DNA of 64,000 bases from Rhodospirillaceae bacterium (GTDB taxonomy: Bacteria > Pseudomonadota > Alphaproteobacteria > Rhodospirillales > Rhodospirillaceae): positions 29,727 to 93,726 of the forward strand of contig CANJSF010000016.1 in NCBI GenBank assembly GCA_947476925.1, in the 5' to 3' direction. Below, piece by piece: positions 1 through 8,245 of this stretch; position 1 is the first letter of the stretch; every line of letters begins with the position of its first letter. Made by a program: the position numbers and the translations under genes. Under the pieces are notes generated by a model. That model saw nothing but the letters and a program-made list of their open reading frames with translations, ran no database searches and was not told the origin of the DNA.

Positions 1-1298
1 CATACCGCACGCCCGCGGCCTATGTCGATGTCCGCGTGATGATGACCAATACCGCGCCGGTGGATGCTTATCGCGGCGCGGGTCGACCGGAGGCCGCCTA
101 TGTGATGGAACGGTTGGTCGATAAAGCATCGCGCGAGTTAGGGATTCCGGCCGCCGAGTTGCGACGTAAGAATTTTATTCGGCCCGAAGATTTTCCATAC
201 AAAACCGCACTGGGCCACAAGTACGATTCCGGTCGTTACGCCGAACTGATGGACGCTGCCTATAAACGCGCAGACGTTGCAGGCTTTGAAACGCGGCGCG
301 CGGCCGCAAAAAAGAATGGCAAGCTGCGGGGCTTAGGCATTTCCTATTACGTCGAAGCATGCGCGGGCGGACAAGGCGAGCAACCGCATTTGAAGTTCGA
401 CGCCGATGGAAAACTCACCATCATTATTGGCACTCAAGACAATGGCCAAGGCCATCGCACGGTCTATGCGCAAATTGCTGCCGATGCGTTTGGTATTCCG
501 ATTGAAAACATTGTGGTCAAGCAGGGCGACACCGATGAAGTTCCCACGGGCGTGGGCACCGGTGGTTCGCGCTCGATTCCCGTCGGCGGCAGTGCGGTAC
601 GCGCAACTTTGTTAAAAATGATCGAACATGGCAAAGACATTGCCTCAAACCTTCTGGAAGCATCCGCACAAGACATCGAGTTTGATGCGGGTGCGTTCAA
701 AATTGCCGGCACCGACCGCAAAGTTTCACTCAAGGATGTGATAGGCGCGTCGTTCGATGATGCCAAACGCGGGGATGTAAAGCCTGGCCTTTACGCGGCA
801 GAAACCTACGCACCGGCGGGCGCAACTTTCCCCAATGGCTGTCACATTTGCGAAGTAGATGTTGATGCGGAAACAGGCGAGTTGGAGTTCGTCAATTACA
901 CGATCCAAGACGACCTGGGCTATGCGATGAATCCACTGCTGATGGAGGGCCAGATTTTTGGCGGCGCCGTGCAAGGCTTAGGCCAATGTTTGTTCGAGCA
1001 CGCGGTGTACGACAAAGAGACCGGCCAGCTCATGACCGGCTCGTTCATGGATTACACCATGCCGCGCGCAGGCAATACACCGCGATTTAATTACGCCTAT
1101 ACCGAAGTGCCCACACCCAACAACACACTGGGGATCAAAGGCGCAGGTGAAGCAGGCACCATTGGTGCAACGCCCGCCGTTGCCAACGCCGTGATCGATG
1201 CGCTGTCGGCCGTTGGCGTGACGCACATTGATATGCCGATGACAGGCCTGAAGATTTGGCAAGCCATTCAATCGGCGCAATCCAAGTCGGCGGCGTGA
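1..1298 (+). CDS. Molybdopterin-binding (large) subunit of a xanthine dehydrogenase/CoxL-family hydroxylase, 5'-truncated
   Basis: The frame is open from base 3, so the gene begins upstream of the window and only about 430 C-terminal residues are present. The family hydroxylates aldehydes, purines or CO at a Mo-pterin centre, together with FAD and 2Fe-2S subunits. AYRGAGR (bases 66-86) is the active-site loop of form II CoxL-like proteins, not the AYxCSFR loop of true CO dehydrogenase, so the substrate is unknown. Cofactor-binding GTQDNGQGH and the late GIKGAGEAG segment, carrying the expected catalytic Glu, are both present. The stop overlaps the cysQ start as GTGA. Family assignment is sure; substrate is not. 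Confidence 0.93.
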   Translation, partial: YRTPAAYVDVRVMMTNTAPVDAYRGAGRPEAAYVMERLVDKASRELGIPAAELRRKNFIRPEDFPYKTALGHKYDSGRYAELMDAAYKRADVAGFETRRAAAKKNGKLRGLGISYYVEACAGGQGEQPHLKFDADGKLTIIIGTQDNGQGHRTVYAQIAADAFGIPIENIVVKQGDTDEVPTGVGTGGSRSIPVGGSAVRATLLKMIEHGKDIASNLLEASAQDIEFDAGAFKIAGTDRKVSLKDVIGASFDDAKRGDVKPGLYAAETYAPAGATFPNGCHICEVDVDAETGELEFVNYTIQDDLGYAMNPLLMEGQIFGGAVQGLGQCLFEHAVYDKETGQLMTGSFMDYTMPRAGNTPRFNYAYTEVPTPNNTLGIKGAGEAGTIGATPAVANAVIDALSAVGVTHIDMPMTGLKIWQAIQSAQSKSAA

Positions 1299-2095
1299 AT
1301 ACAACAGGCATCGACTTCGTAAGTCTCAACACGTGGGCTGACAAACTCATCAGCACGGCGCGGCGCGCTGGCGAAGCGATACTGGAAATCTACGCCACTG
1401 ATTTTGAGGTCATGCAAAAGGCCGACGCCTCGCCGGTGACGATTGCTGATCAGCGCGCTGAGGCGGTGATTCTGGCAGACCTCGAAAAACTTACACCACG
1501 ATTTCCCATCGTCGCGGAAGAACACGTGGCCGCGCACGGCGTACCTACATTCGATGGCGAAAATTTCTGGCTCGTAGATGCGCTAGACGGCACTCGCGAA
1601 TTCATTAAGAAGGGCTCGGAGTTTACCGTCAACATCGCGCTTGTGCGTGGCGGCCTACCTGTGTTGGGCATTGTTTTCGCTCCGGTGCTGGATGAAATGT
1701 ATGTGGGCGTTGTCGATGAACTCCACGGCAAAAATCGAGCAGAGGTTTGGCGCGCAGGCAAAAAAGTCTCTATCGCTTGCCGCGCGCGGCCAGCTAACCC
1801 TGCGGTCGCCGGCAGCAAGACGCATGAAGTCAGCGACAATATGAAAAAGTTCCTTGAAGAGCGGGGCATTAATGATCGCGTCAAGGTGAGCTCCTCGCTG
1901 AAGTTTGGCATGGTGGCGGAAGGCAAGATCGATCTGTATCCGCGCTTTAGCCCCACCAGCGAGTGGGACACCGCGGCGGGTCATGCCTTGGTGCGTGCCG
2001 CCGGGGGCCGGGTGCACGATCAAACCGGCGTGGAACTACAATACAAGAAACCCAATTTTCTGAATGGGCGCTTTCTCGCCGAGGGCCGTCCGTGA
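1295..2095 (+). CDS. cysQ: 3'(2'),5'-bisphosphate nucleotidase CysQ (inositol monophosphatase family)
   Basis: A 266-residue cytoplasmic phosphatase that hydrolyses adenosine 3',5'-bisphosphate to AMP, clearing the by-product of sulfate assimilation and sulfotransfer. The metal-binding motifs are intact: PIVAEEH, DALDGTREF (the DxLDGT motif with the EF typical of CysQ) and SEWDTAAG near the C-terminus. I chose the GTG at 1295 because it overlaps the upstream stop as GTGA and gives a family-typical N-terminus; an in-frame ATG at 1256 lies deep inside the upstream gene. The 3' end overlaps sua5 in the same GTGA way, so the three genes are probably translationally coupled. A general inositol-phosphatase role is the alternative. 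Confidence 0.88.
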   Translation: MNTTGIDFVSLNTWADKLISTARRAGEAILEIYATDFEVMQKADASPVTIADQRAEAVILADLEKLTPRFPIVAEEHVAAHGVPTFDGENFWLVDALDGTREFIKKGSEFTVNIALVRGGLPVLGIVFAPVLDEMYVGVVDELHGKNRAEVWRAGKKVSIACRARPANPAVAGSKTHEVSDNMKKFLEERGINDRVKVSSSLKFGMVAEGKIDLYPRFSPTSEWDTAAGHALVRAAGGRVHDQTGVELQYKKPNFLNGRFLAEGRP

Positions 2096-3042
2096 GCCTT
2101 GTTACGCCTTCGCCTGAGATCATCGCCAAGGCCGCTGCCATTTTGCGCGACGGCGGCTTGGTGGCGTTTCCAACCGAAACTGTTTACGGCCTGGGCGGCG
2201 ATGCCACAAATAATGTGAGTGTTGAGCGAATTTATGCCGCCAAAGGCCGCCCCTCGCTAAATCCATTGATTGTGCACGTGGGCGAACGCGCGTGGGTGAA
2301 CAACATTGCCCACACCGATGCGCGCTTTGAGAAATTGGCTGCAGCATTTTGGCCGGGGCCATTGACGTTGGTATTATTGAGGCGCGCTGACTGCACCATC
2401 TCGAAAATTGTTTCGGCGGGGCTAAACAGTGTCGCCGTGCGCATGCCCGACCACGCCGTCGCGCATGACTTGCTGCTGGCAACCGGGCGCCCCTTGGCTG
2501 CGCCCAGCGCGAACAGATCTGGCTTCATGAGCCCCACCGATGCGGCGCATGTGATGTCTTCGCTTGATGTTTCGCCCGAATTGATCATCGATGGCGGCAA
2601 ATGCCGCGTAGGTGTGGAATCCACCGTGCTCGACCTCACCCAATCCACTGCGGCGATTTTACGCCCGGGATCGGTCACGCGCGAACAGATCGAGGCCATC
2701 ATTGGCCCTGTTACCGTTGGCGCAGACGACCCCGAAGCACCAAAAGCGCCCGGCCAATTGGCCAGCCACTATGCTCCGGGCTTGAGCGTGCGATTGAACG
2801 CCAGCGAAGCCAGGCCCGGCGAGGCGTTGATTGGGTTTGGGCCTGTGGCAGGCGTGCTCAACCTCAGTAAAACCGGGGACTTAGCCGAGGCGGCGGCTAA
2901 CTTGTTTGCCATCTTGCGCCAGGCCGACAACGCAACCCTATATAAGAGTATCGCCGTCGCCCCTATCCCCGAGCAGGGTATCGGCCTGGCAATCAACGAC
3001 CGCTTGCGCCGGGCGGCGGCCCCGCGTAACACCGCCGTTTAG
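2092..3042 (+). CDS. L-threonylcarbamoyladenylate synthase, long Sua5 form
   Basis: Makes threonylcarbamoyl-AMP from threonine, bicarbonate and ATP, the first step of t6A37 formation on ANN-decoding tRNAs. The 316-residue protein has the two-domain Sua5 layout: a YrdC domain (about residues 5-200, with KGRPSLNPL and the nucleotide-site SANRSG) and a C-terminal Sua5 domain (about 220-316) after the linker APGQLASHYAP. Length separates it from the single-domain TsaC form. Start is GTG at 2092, overlapping the cysQ stop; the longer open frame from 1963 lies within cysQ. The TsaB/D/E partners are not in the window. Confidence 0.93.
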   Translation: MSLVTPSPEIIAKAAAILRDGGLVAFPTETVYGLGGDATNNVSVERIYAAKGRPSLNPLIVHVGERAWVNNIAHTDARFEKLAAAFWPGPLTLVLLRRADCTISKIVSAGLNSVAVRMPDHAVAHDLLLATGRPLAAPSANRSGFMSPTDAAHVMSSLDVSPELIIDGGKCRVGVESTVLDLTQSTAAILRPGSVTREQIEAIIGPVTVGADDPEAPKAPGQLASHYAPGLSVRLNASEARPGEALIGFGPVAGVLNLSKTGDLAEAAANLFAILRQADNATLYKSIAVAPIPEQGIGLAINDRLRRAAAPRNTAV

Positions 3043-3069
3043 TCGACCACCTCAGCCGAAACAGCAGCC

Positions 3070-4488
3070 ATGCCGCTCGACCACGCCATTCAAAACCAAC
3101 TGCGCGACATCGTGGGCGCGAAAGCAGCCATATTTGACGTGGCCGAGATGGGCCCTTACCTGCACGAGGAGCGAGGGCTTTATCATGGCAAGGCCGCATT
3201 GGTGTTGCGCCCCGGATCTGCTGATGAAGTCTCGAAAATTGTAACCGCGTGCGCGGCATCAAAGACACCCATCGTACCCCAAGGCGGCAACACCGGCTTA
3301 TGCGGTGGCGCATCGCCGCACGAGGATGCCTCGGAAGTGATTGTCAGTTTAGGGCGCATGAATAAAGTGCGGGCCATCGACCCTGTGAATTTTACCATCA
3401 CGGTCGATGCCGGGTGCGTGTTGGCTGACATTCAAAAAGTCGCCATGGAACACGACTGCATCTTCCCACTTAGCCTTGCCGCCGAGGGCAGCTGCCAGAT
3501 CGGCGGAAATTTGGCGACCAATGCCGGTGGAATTAACGTGCTGCGTTACGGCAACACGCGCGACCTCGTGTTGGGCTTGGAAGTCGTGTTGCCCGACGGG
3601 CGTATCTGGAATGGAATGCGAGCGCTCGGGAAAGACAACACCGGCTATGCGCTGCGCCATTTGTTCGTGGGCTCTGAAGGCACGTTAGGAATTATCACAG
3701 GCGCGGTGCTGAAGTTGTTTCCACGCCCGAAAGAAACCGCCACAGCATTGTGCGCGCTGCGCGATTTAAACTCAGTGACGCAGCTGCTGAGTAGCGCACG
3801 CGCCATGTCGGGCGATAGCGTCACCGCATTTGAATTGATTCCCCGCATCGGACTTGAGATGTGCAACCGCCATATTGCGGGCACGTCAGACCCATTCTCC
3901 ACCAAGTACGATTGGTATGTGCTGATTGAGTTTTCAAGCTCAAGGCCTGACTCTGGCTTGCGGGGCACTTTCGAGAAGCTTTTGGAAACTGCGTTTGAAG
4001 CAGGAATTGTGACCGACGCCGTCGTGGCCGAAAGCTTGGAGCAAGCCAAAAGCCTGTGGCGCATTCGCGAGTCATTGCCCGAAGCGCAGAAGCATGAAGG
4101 CGGCAGCATCAAGCACGATGTGTCTGTACCCGTATCACTGGTGCCGAAATTTATTGCAGACGCGGCGAATGCTGTAACCGCACATTTCCCAGGCTGTCGT
4201 CCGGTTCCCTTTGGCCATGTGGGCGACGGCAATGTGCACTTCAATGTGTCGCAACCCGTGGGCATGGATAAGGCTGCTTACATCGGCCAATGGGAAGCCA
4301 TGAACCGAATAGTGCACGACATGGTGGTGGCCATGAACGGCTCAATCTCAGCTGAACACGGAATTGGCATGCTGAAGGTCGACGAGATGAAGCACTACAA
4401 AGACCCCATCGAATTGGACATCATGCGCAAACTCAAACGCGCGATCGATCCCGCCAACCTGATGAACCCCGGCAAGGTGGTTGATTAG
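3070..4488 (+). CDS. FAD-linked 2-hydroxyacid dehydrogenase, D-2-hydroxyglutarate dehydrogenase-like
   Basis: A 472-residue flavoprotein of the GlcD/D-lactate/D2HGDH group, which oxidises D-2-hydroxyacids to 2-oxoacids. The PCMH-type FAD domain fills the N-terminal half, with the pyrophosphate loop PQGGNTGLCGGASP at residues 70-83 and GSEGTLGIITG near residue 200. The C-terminal FAD-oxidase domain carries GHVGDGNVHFN (about 381-391) and SAEHGIG (about 426-432), which supply metal and active-site residues. The overall pattern is closest to D-2-hydroxyglutarate dehydrogenase, but glycolate or D-lactate cannot be excluded. It starts 27 bases after sua5 with no strong ribosome-binding site. No iron-sulfur partner gene lies nearby. 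Confidence 0.88.
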   Translation: MPLDHAIQNQLRDIVGAKAAIFDVAEMGPYLHEERGLYHGKAALVLRPGSADEVSKIVTACAASKTPIVPQGGNTGLCGGASPHEDASEVIVSLGRMNKVRAIDPVNFTITVDAGCVLADIQKVAMEHDCIFPLSLAAEGSCQIGGNLATNAGGINVLRYGNTRDLVLGLEVVLPDGRIWNGMRALGKDNTGYALRHLFVGSEGTLGIITGAVLKLFPRPKETATALCALRDLNSVTQLLSSARAMSGDSVTAFELIPRIGLEMCNRHIAGTSDPFSTKYDWYVLIEFSSSRPDSGLRGTFEKLLETAFEAGIVTDAVVAESLEQAKSLWRIRESLPEAQKHEGGSIKHDVSVPVSLVPKFIADAANAVTAHFPGCRPVPFGHVGDGNVHFNVSQPVGMDKAAYIGQWEAMNRIVHDMVVAMNGSISAEHGIGMLKVDEMKHYKDPIELDIMRKLKRAIDPANLMNPGKVVD

Positions 4489-4566
4489 GCCCTTGGGCTC
4501 GGGCGGCAGTTGCCAAGACAGCAGCCGTTATAAATGTTCCGAGAAAGAGGTTCCCGACACGGCAAC

Positions 4567-5160
4567 CTATTTTGGTTGCTCCATAGGGCGATCAGCAACT
4601 TCGCGATCCGGGCGCTGAACAATATGAATGCGCACACCATCAGGATCGTGAACAACCAACTCGGTCTCCTTGCCGTCGGGCGAGGTCATAGGTTCGAGGA
4701 GAATGCGCACTTTCATTTCTTTCATGCGCGCATAAACCAACGCCATGTTTGTGGTGCGCACCGCCATCATGGTTTCACCCGACGCAAGGTCGGCATTGCC
4801 TGGCCGTTTCATCACAGGTAGCGCCGGGTTACCGACTTGTACGAGGCCCAGTTGCGCGCCTTCGCGCTTTTTGCCTTCGATCATGTGGCTGGATCGCAAA
4901 ATGGCAAATCGGACCGCGCGATCTTGGGCCACACCCATCTGCGTTTTGACCACCGGGTTGGTGATGACATTATCGCCCAAGAGTTCATAACCCAGGCCAT
5001 AGGTATAGAAGCGCTTCGATGCCTCGATATCGGCGACCACGATGGTCATGCGCGACATCACACTGACAGTGCTGGCCGTCGCTGTTTCTGCAGTTTGAGC
5101 CAGGGCGGACGAAAGCCCTGTGGCAAGCAAGGCAAAGAGAATACTTGTGATTCCGTTCAT
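4567..5160 (-). CDS. Exported VOC-family (glyoxalase/dioxygenase fold) protein
   Basis: A 197-residue protein with an apparent signal peptide (residues 1-22, cleavage after ALA-Q) followed by a single VOC domain (about 35-185). The βαβββ module is recognisable from MTIVVADIEASKRFY at its start and VHDPDGVRIHIVQRP at its end. Known members are metal-dependent lyases, dioxygenases or resistance proteins, mostly cytoplasmic; export of a lone VOC domain is less usual. The substrate cannot be inferred. It is transcribed divergently from the OmpA-like gene across about 200 bases, and AGAGGAAAAT upstream of the ATG is a fair ribosome-binding site. Confidence 0.82.
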   Translation of the reverse strand: MNGITSILFALLATGLSSALAQTAETATASTVSVMSRMTIVVADIEASKRFYTYGLGYELLGDNVITNPVVKTQMGVAQDRAVRFAILRSSHMIEGKKREGAQLGLVQVGNPALPVMKRPGNADLASGETMMAVRTTNMALVYARMKEMKVRILLEPMTSPDGKETELVVHDPDGVRIHIVQRPDREVADRPMEQPK

Positions 5161-5360
5161 GGCCTTGATTTTCCTCTACTTTCTTATGAACCCTGGATTT
5201 GGGGGTGTATAAAATTGAACATAGTTTTCCGGCAACACCTCAAAATAGTTTAACATTGTCATGGGTTTAGCCCTTGCCAATTTGTGGGTGGGAGGTCATT
5301 TTGCATTGCCCTTAACACGGACGGTTGTGGATAGTTTCGTGCCGAAGGAGATTAAAAATC

Positions 5361-6437
5361 ATGAATCTTATTAAAACCCTTATTCTCACCACCAGCGCTG
5401 TAACGGCTCTTGCCACCGCTGCGGTGGCTGCCGACGAAGGTGGTTATGTTTCATTGGGCGCAGGCTTGCACATGCCGCGCGATTCTAGCGTGTTGATTGG
5501 CACCAATGCACGCACGATGCAGTTCTCGAACGGCCCGATTGTTGCCGGCGCTGGCGGTTACAAATGGGCGCAAGGCTTTCGCACGGAACTCGAACTTGGC
5601 TATCGCGAAGCTGATGTTGGCAACGTGATCTCTCCAACGGCATCAATCCCCTGGACCGGTAAACAAAAAACGTGGTCGACCATGGCCAACGTGCTGTTCG
5701 ACATTGGCTCGGGCAATAGCCTCACCCCCTACATCGGCGCTGGCGCTGGTTTGTCGTGGTTGGGTTGGAAAGATGGTTTCAAAGGACCGACGACTGCCGC
5801 CTTCGACGGCACAGACAAGAAGTTCACGTGGCAAGGCATTGCTGGCGTGACATACGATGCCACCAAGAATTTAGGCCTGTTCCTCGAGTATCGTTACATC
5901 GGCGTCGGCAACGCCAGCTTTGCAGCTAATGCCACGCCGGCTACTCCTGTCATCTCTGATCACGCTGATCGCAGCCACAACGTAATGGTTGGGTTCCGTT
6001 ATGCGTTCGGCGCCCCGGCCCCGAAGCCCGAGCCGGCCAAACCTGCTCCGCCAGCTCCGGCTCCTGCGCCGATGGCCAAGGCGACACCGCCGCCAATGCC
6101 GGCGATTCCGCAGAAGTTCCTTGTGTTCTTTGATTTCGACAAATCGAACTTACGGGCCGATGCACAGAAAATTGTCGCAGACGCCGCTGACTACGCCAAG
6201 AAAAACGGCAAGGCGCGGATCACGGCGACCGGCCACGCTGACACTTCCGGCGCGCCTGCTTACAACTTGGCGCTCTCTGAGCGTCGCGCAAAAGCCGTGA
6301 AGGCCGAGTTGGCACGTTTGGGCTTCAACGAGAAAGAAGTTGTGGTGATGTTCAAGGGTGAGTCGCAGCCGCTCGTGGCTACTGGCGACGGCGTCAAAGA
6401 ACCCCAGAACCGCCGCGTGGAAATCGTTCTGGAATAA
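5361..6437 (+). CDS. OmpA-family outer-membrane protein (β-barrel plus peptidoglycan-binding domain)
   Basis: A 358-residue protein with a signal peptide (cleavage after AVA, residue 23), an eight-strand-type β-barrel region (about 25-215), a Pro/Ala-rich linker (about 216-250) and a C-terminal OmpA domain (about 251-358). FFDFDKSNLRADA, GHADTSGAPAYNLALSERRA and the terminal NRRVEI are the peptidoglycan-anchoring motifs. It links the outer membrane to the cell wall. The ATG at 5361 follows AAGGAG at 5345-5350; a longer in-frame start at 5325 would place residues before the signal peptide. A strong hairpin terminator follows, so the gene is probably monocistronic. Confidence 0.95.
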   Translation: MNLIKTLILTTSAVTALATAAVAADEGGYVSLGAGLHMPRDSSVLIGTNARTMQFSNGPIVAGAGGYKWAQGFRTELELGYREADVGNVISPTASIPWTGKQKTWSTMANVLFDIGSGNSLTPYIGAGAGLSWLGWKDGFKGPTTAAFDGTDKKFTWQGIAGVTYDATKNLGLFLEYRYIGVGNASFAANATPATPVISDHADRSHNVMVGFRYAFGAPAPKPEPAKPAPPAPAPAPMAKATPPPMPAIPQKFLVFFDFDKSNLRADAQKIVADAADYAKKNGKARITATGHADTSGAPAYNLALSERRAKAVKAELARLGFNEKEVVVMFKGESQPLVATGDGVKEPQNRRVEIVLE

Positions 6438-6455
6438 TTAAGCTAAGTTGCTTGG

Positions 6456-7022
6456 CTATTGCGCCGCCGCACCCCTTCCGGGTGCGGCGGTTTGCTTTTG
6501 GGGAGCTTTTGCTGCCGGTGGTGCCGGGCGCGGAGGCGCAATAGTGCAAAGCGCGGGCTGGGTAATGGCGGGAATGGGGTTAGCCGCCGCAATGGTGCGC
6601 AATTGAGTGGGATCGAGCTGCAAGTCCCAAAACACCGACCAGGTGTGAGCGCAAAAAGCCTGGGGGTCATCTGAGCGAATTGATGCTACAGCGTTGGCTA
6701 ACTCGGTAACGTAACGATTGAGGGCAGCTAGCCCCCCACCCACACGCGAGAAATAAGCCACTAAATTTGGGCCAAATTGGCTGAGGTCGGGTTTGTGGCG
6801 GGTCACGAAGGCATTGTAGGCGTCCGACTGGTTGCAGCTAAGAGCAGCCACCATAAGACGGCTTTGGAGGTGGCGCAGCCGGAAGGCCTCGGTCTCGTCA
6901 GCCGATGCGCAAAGGTCGGCGCGCGCGGGCAACGGCGCCAAGCCTGCCACAATCAACGCGAAAACAAACCGCCAGCGGCTCGAACACTGAAATGCCACGA
7001 ATTCCTCCCAATCGCCGAACAT
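6456..7022 (-). CDS. Exported hypothetical protein with conserved-looking cysteines
   Basis: I do not recognise a family. The 188-residue product has a hydrophobic signal-peptide-like segment (about residues 18-35, ending APLPARA), then a mainly helical region with four cysteines (DLCAS, LSCNQ, AFCAH, ALCTI) that could form disulfides in the periplasm. The last 30 residues are Pro/Ala/Lys-rich. An internal start at a later codon is possible, since the first 15 residues are unusually long for a signal peptide. Its 3' end shares DNA with the terminator of the convergent OmpA-like gene, and its 5' end is 71 bases from divergent lptF. Confidence 0.7.
   Translation of the reverse strand: MFGDWEEFVAFQCSSRWRFVFALIVAGLAPLPARADLCASADETEAFRLRHLQSRLMVAALSCNQSDAYNAFVTRHKPDLSQFGPNLVAYFSRVGGGLAALNRYVTELANAVASIRSDDPQAFCAHTWSVFWDLQLDPTQLRTIAAANPIPAITQPALCTIAPPRPAPPAAKAPQKQTAAPGRGAAAQ
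6464..6499 (+). terminator. Rho-independent terminator of the OmpA-like gene
   Basis: A perfect 11-bp GC-rich stem (6464-6474 with 6480-6490) with a five-base loop, followed by TTTGCTTTT. It starts 27 bases after the OmpA-like stop codon and lies inside the last codons of the convergent gene that ends at 6456. Confidence 0.88.
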
Positions 7023-7093
7023 GATACGAAATTGCGGCTGGTTAGCAAACCGACCAAACTCGCCCGCACGTTATTAACCTAAGCCCCCCGCCG

Positions 7094-8245
7094 ATGACCG
7101 GTATTTCACGCTATGTCACCCACCAACTGCTGATAGGCACGGCCCTCGTGAGCGTCGTGCTGGTGTTTATTGTGTGGTTGACGCAATCCCTGCGATTTCT
7201 GCAATTCGTCATGAACAAAGGACTGCCGCTGGGCACATGGCTGAAGCTGACGATTTTCATGTTGCCAGGTTTCTTTACGCTGATTCTGCCCGTCGCATTT
7301 TTCTGCGTTGTGTTGTTCGTTTACAATAAATTATCGATGGATAAGGAACTGGTGGTTGTTCAGGCTGCGGGCATGAGCCGTGTTGGCTTAGCGATGCCTG
7401 CGGTGCTGAGTGCAGCTGGATTAACGGTTATTGCACTGATCTTGAGCTCATTCATTGTGCCTGCAGCCGTTCGCGGCTTTAAAGATCTGCAATGGATGAT
7501 CCGCACCGACGTGTCGCAGGTGCTGTTACGCGAAGGCGCATTTAATTCATTAGGCCAAGGCTTGACCGTTTATGTGCGTGAACGCGCCGCCAATGGTGAA
7601 CTGTTAGACCTGATGGTTAACGATGCGCGCCCAGGGCAAGAACCCGTGACGTTGCTGGCCGCGCGCGGTGCAGTGACGCGGGGTGAGAACGGCTCACGAG
7701 TGATTTTGTATCAAGGCACACGACAGACCCGCCAGGGCGAGGATGCATTGTCCGTATTGTACTTTGATACCTACGCGCTCGACTTAAGCCAGATGAGCCA
7801 ATCGCCCGAATCGCGCGCACCCGATAACCGTGAGCGGGCCACCACAGACCTCCTGAGCCTCGGCGAACCCGACGGCTATACGCCGCCCGCCATAGCCCGA
7901 ATGCGCTCCGAGGGGCACCAGCGCCTGACGATGCCGCTCAACGTTCTGGCCTATGCATTCTTGGCCGTGGCCTGGCTTTTGTCGGGCACCCATGACAAGC
8001 GCGGGCAAGCGGGGCGAATCGCGGGCGCGGTTGCTACTGTCGTTGCCTTGCAAATTGCGGCTTTGGGTGCGATGACCGCCACGGCAAAGACGGCAGCCAT
8101 CGCCCCTGTGATGTATATCGTAGCGTTACTGCCGATTGCCGTGAGTTTTTATGTGCTCAGCCGCCAGCAGCTGGGCTGGCCATGGTCGACGCCGAACGAA
8201 CGGCATACCGTGCCAACGCAAGTGATTGTGACACGAGAGTCCTGA
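7094..8245 (+). CDS. lptF: LPS export ABC transporter permease LptF
   Basis: Inner-membrane permease of the LptB2FGC machine that extracts lipopolysaccharide for transport to LptD. The 383-residue protein has the LptF/LptG topology: transmembrane helices near residues 10-30, 50-80 and 98-120, a periplasmic β-jellyroll (about 130-265) and C-terminal helices (about 275-370). The helix-loop segment around MDKELVVVQAAGMSR is the conserved LptB-contacting region. The gene lies directly before lptD with TGATG coupling. An lptG gene normally accompanies lptF and is not found here, so the protein could be called LptF or LptG; resemblance and position favour LptF. Confidence 0.88.
   Translation: MTGISRYVTHQLLIGTALVSVVLVFIVWLTQSLRFLQFVMNKGLPLGTWLKLTIFMLPGFFTLILPVAFFCVVLFVYNKLSMDKELVVVQAAGMSRVGLAMPAVLSAAGLTVIALILSSFIVPAAVRGFKDLQWMIRTDVSQVLLREGAFNSLGQGLTVYVRERAANGELLDLMVNDARPGQEPVTLLAARGAVTRGENGSRVILYQGTRQTRQGEDALSVLYFDTYALDLSQMSQSPESRAPDNRERATTDLLSLGEPDGYTPPAIARMRSEGHQRLTMPLNVLAYAFLAVAWLLSGTHDKRGQAGRIAGAVATVVALQIAALGAMTATAKTAAIAPVMYIVALLPIAVSFYVLSRQQLGWPWSTPNERHTVPTQVIVTRES

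Noticed and set aside
3645..4265. 206-codon minus-strand open frame within the FAD-linked dehydrogenase
   Set aside because: Antisense to a clear flavoprotein gene, with no family match or ribosome-binding site.
5326..5334. TGTGGATAG, a one-mismatch DnaA box upstream of the OmpA-like gene
   Set aside because: A single imperfect match is expected by chance; no cluster and no replication gene nearby.
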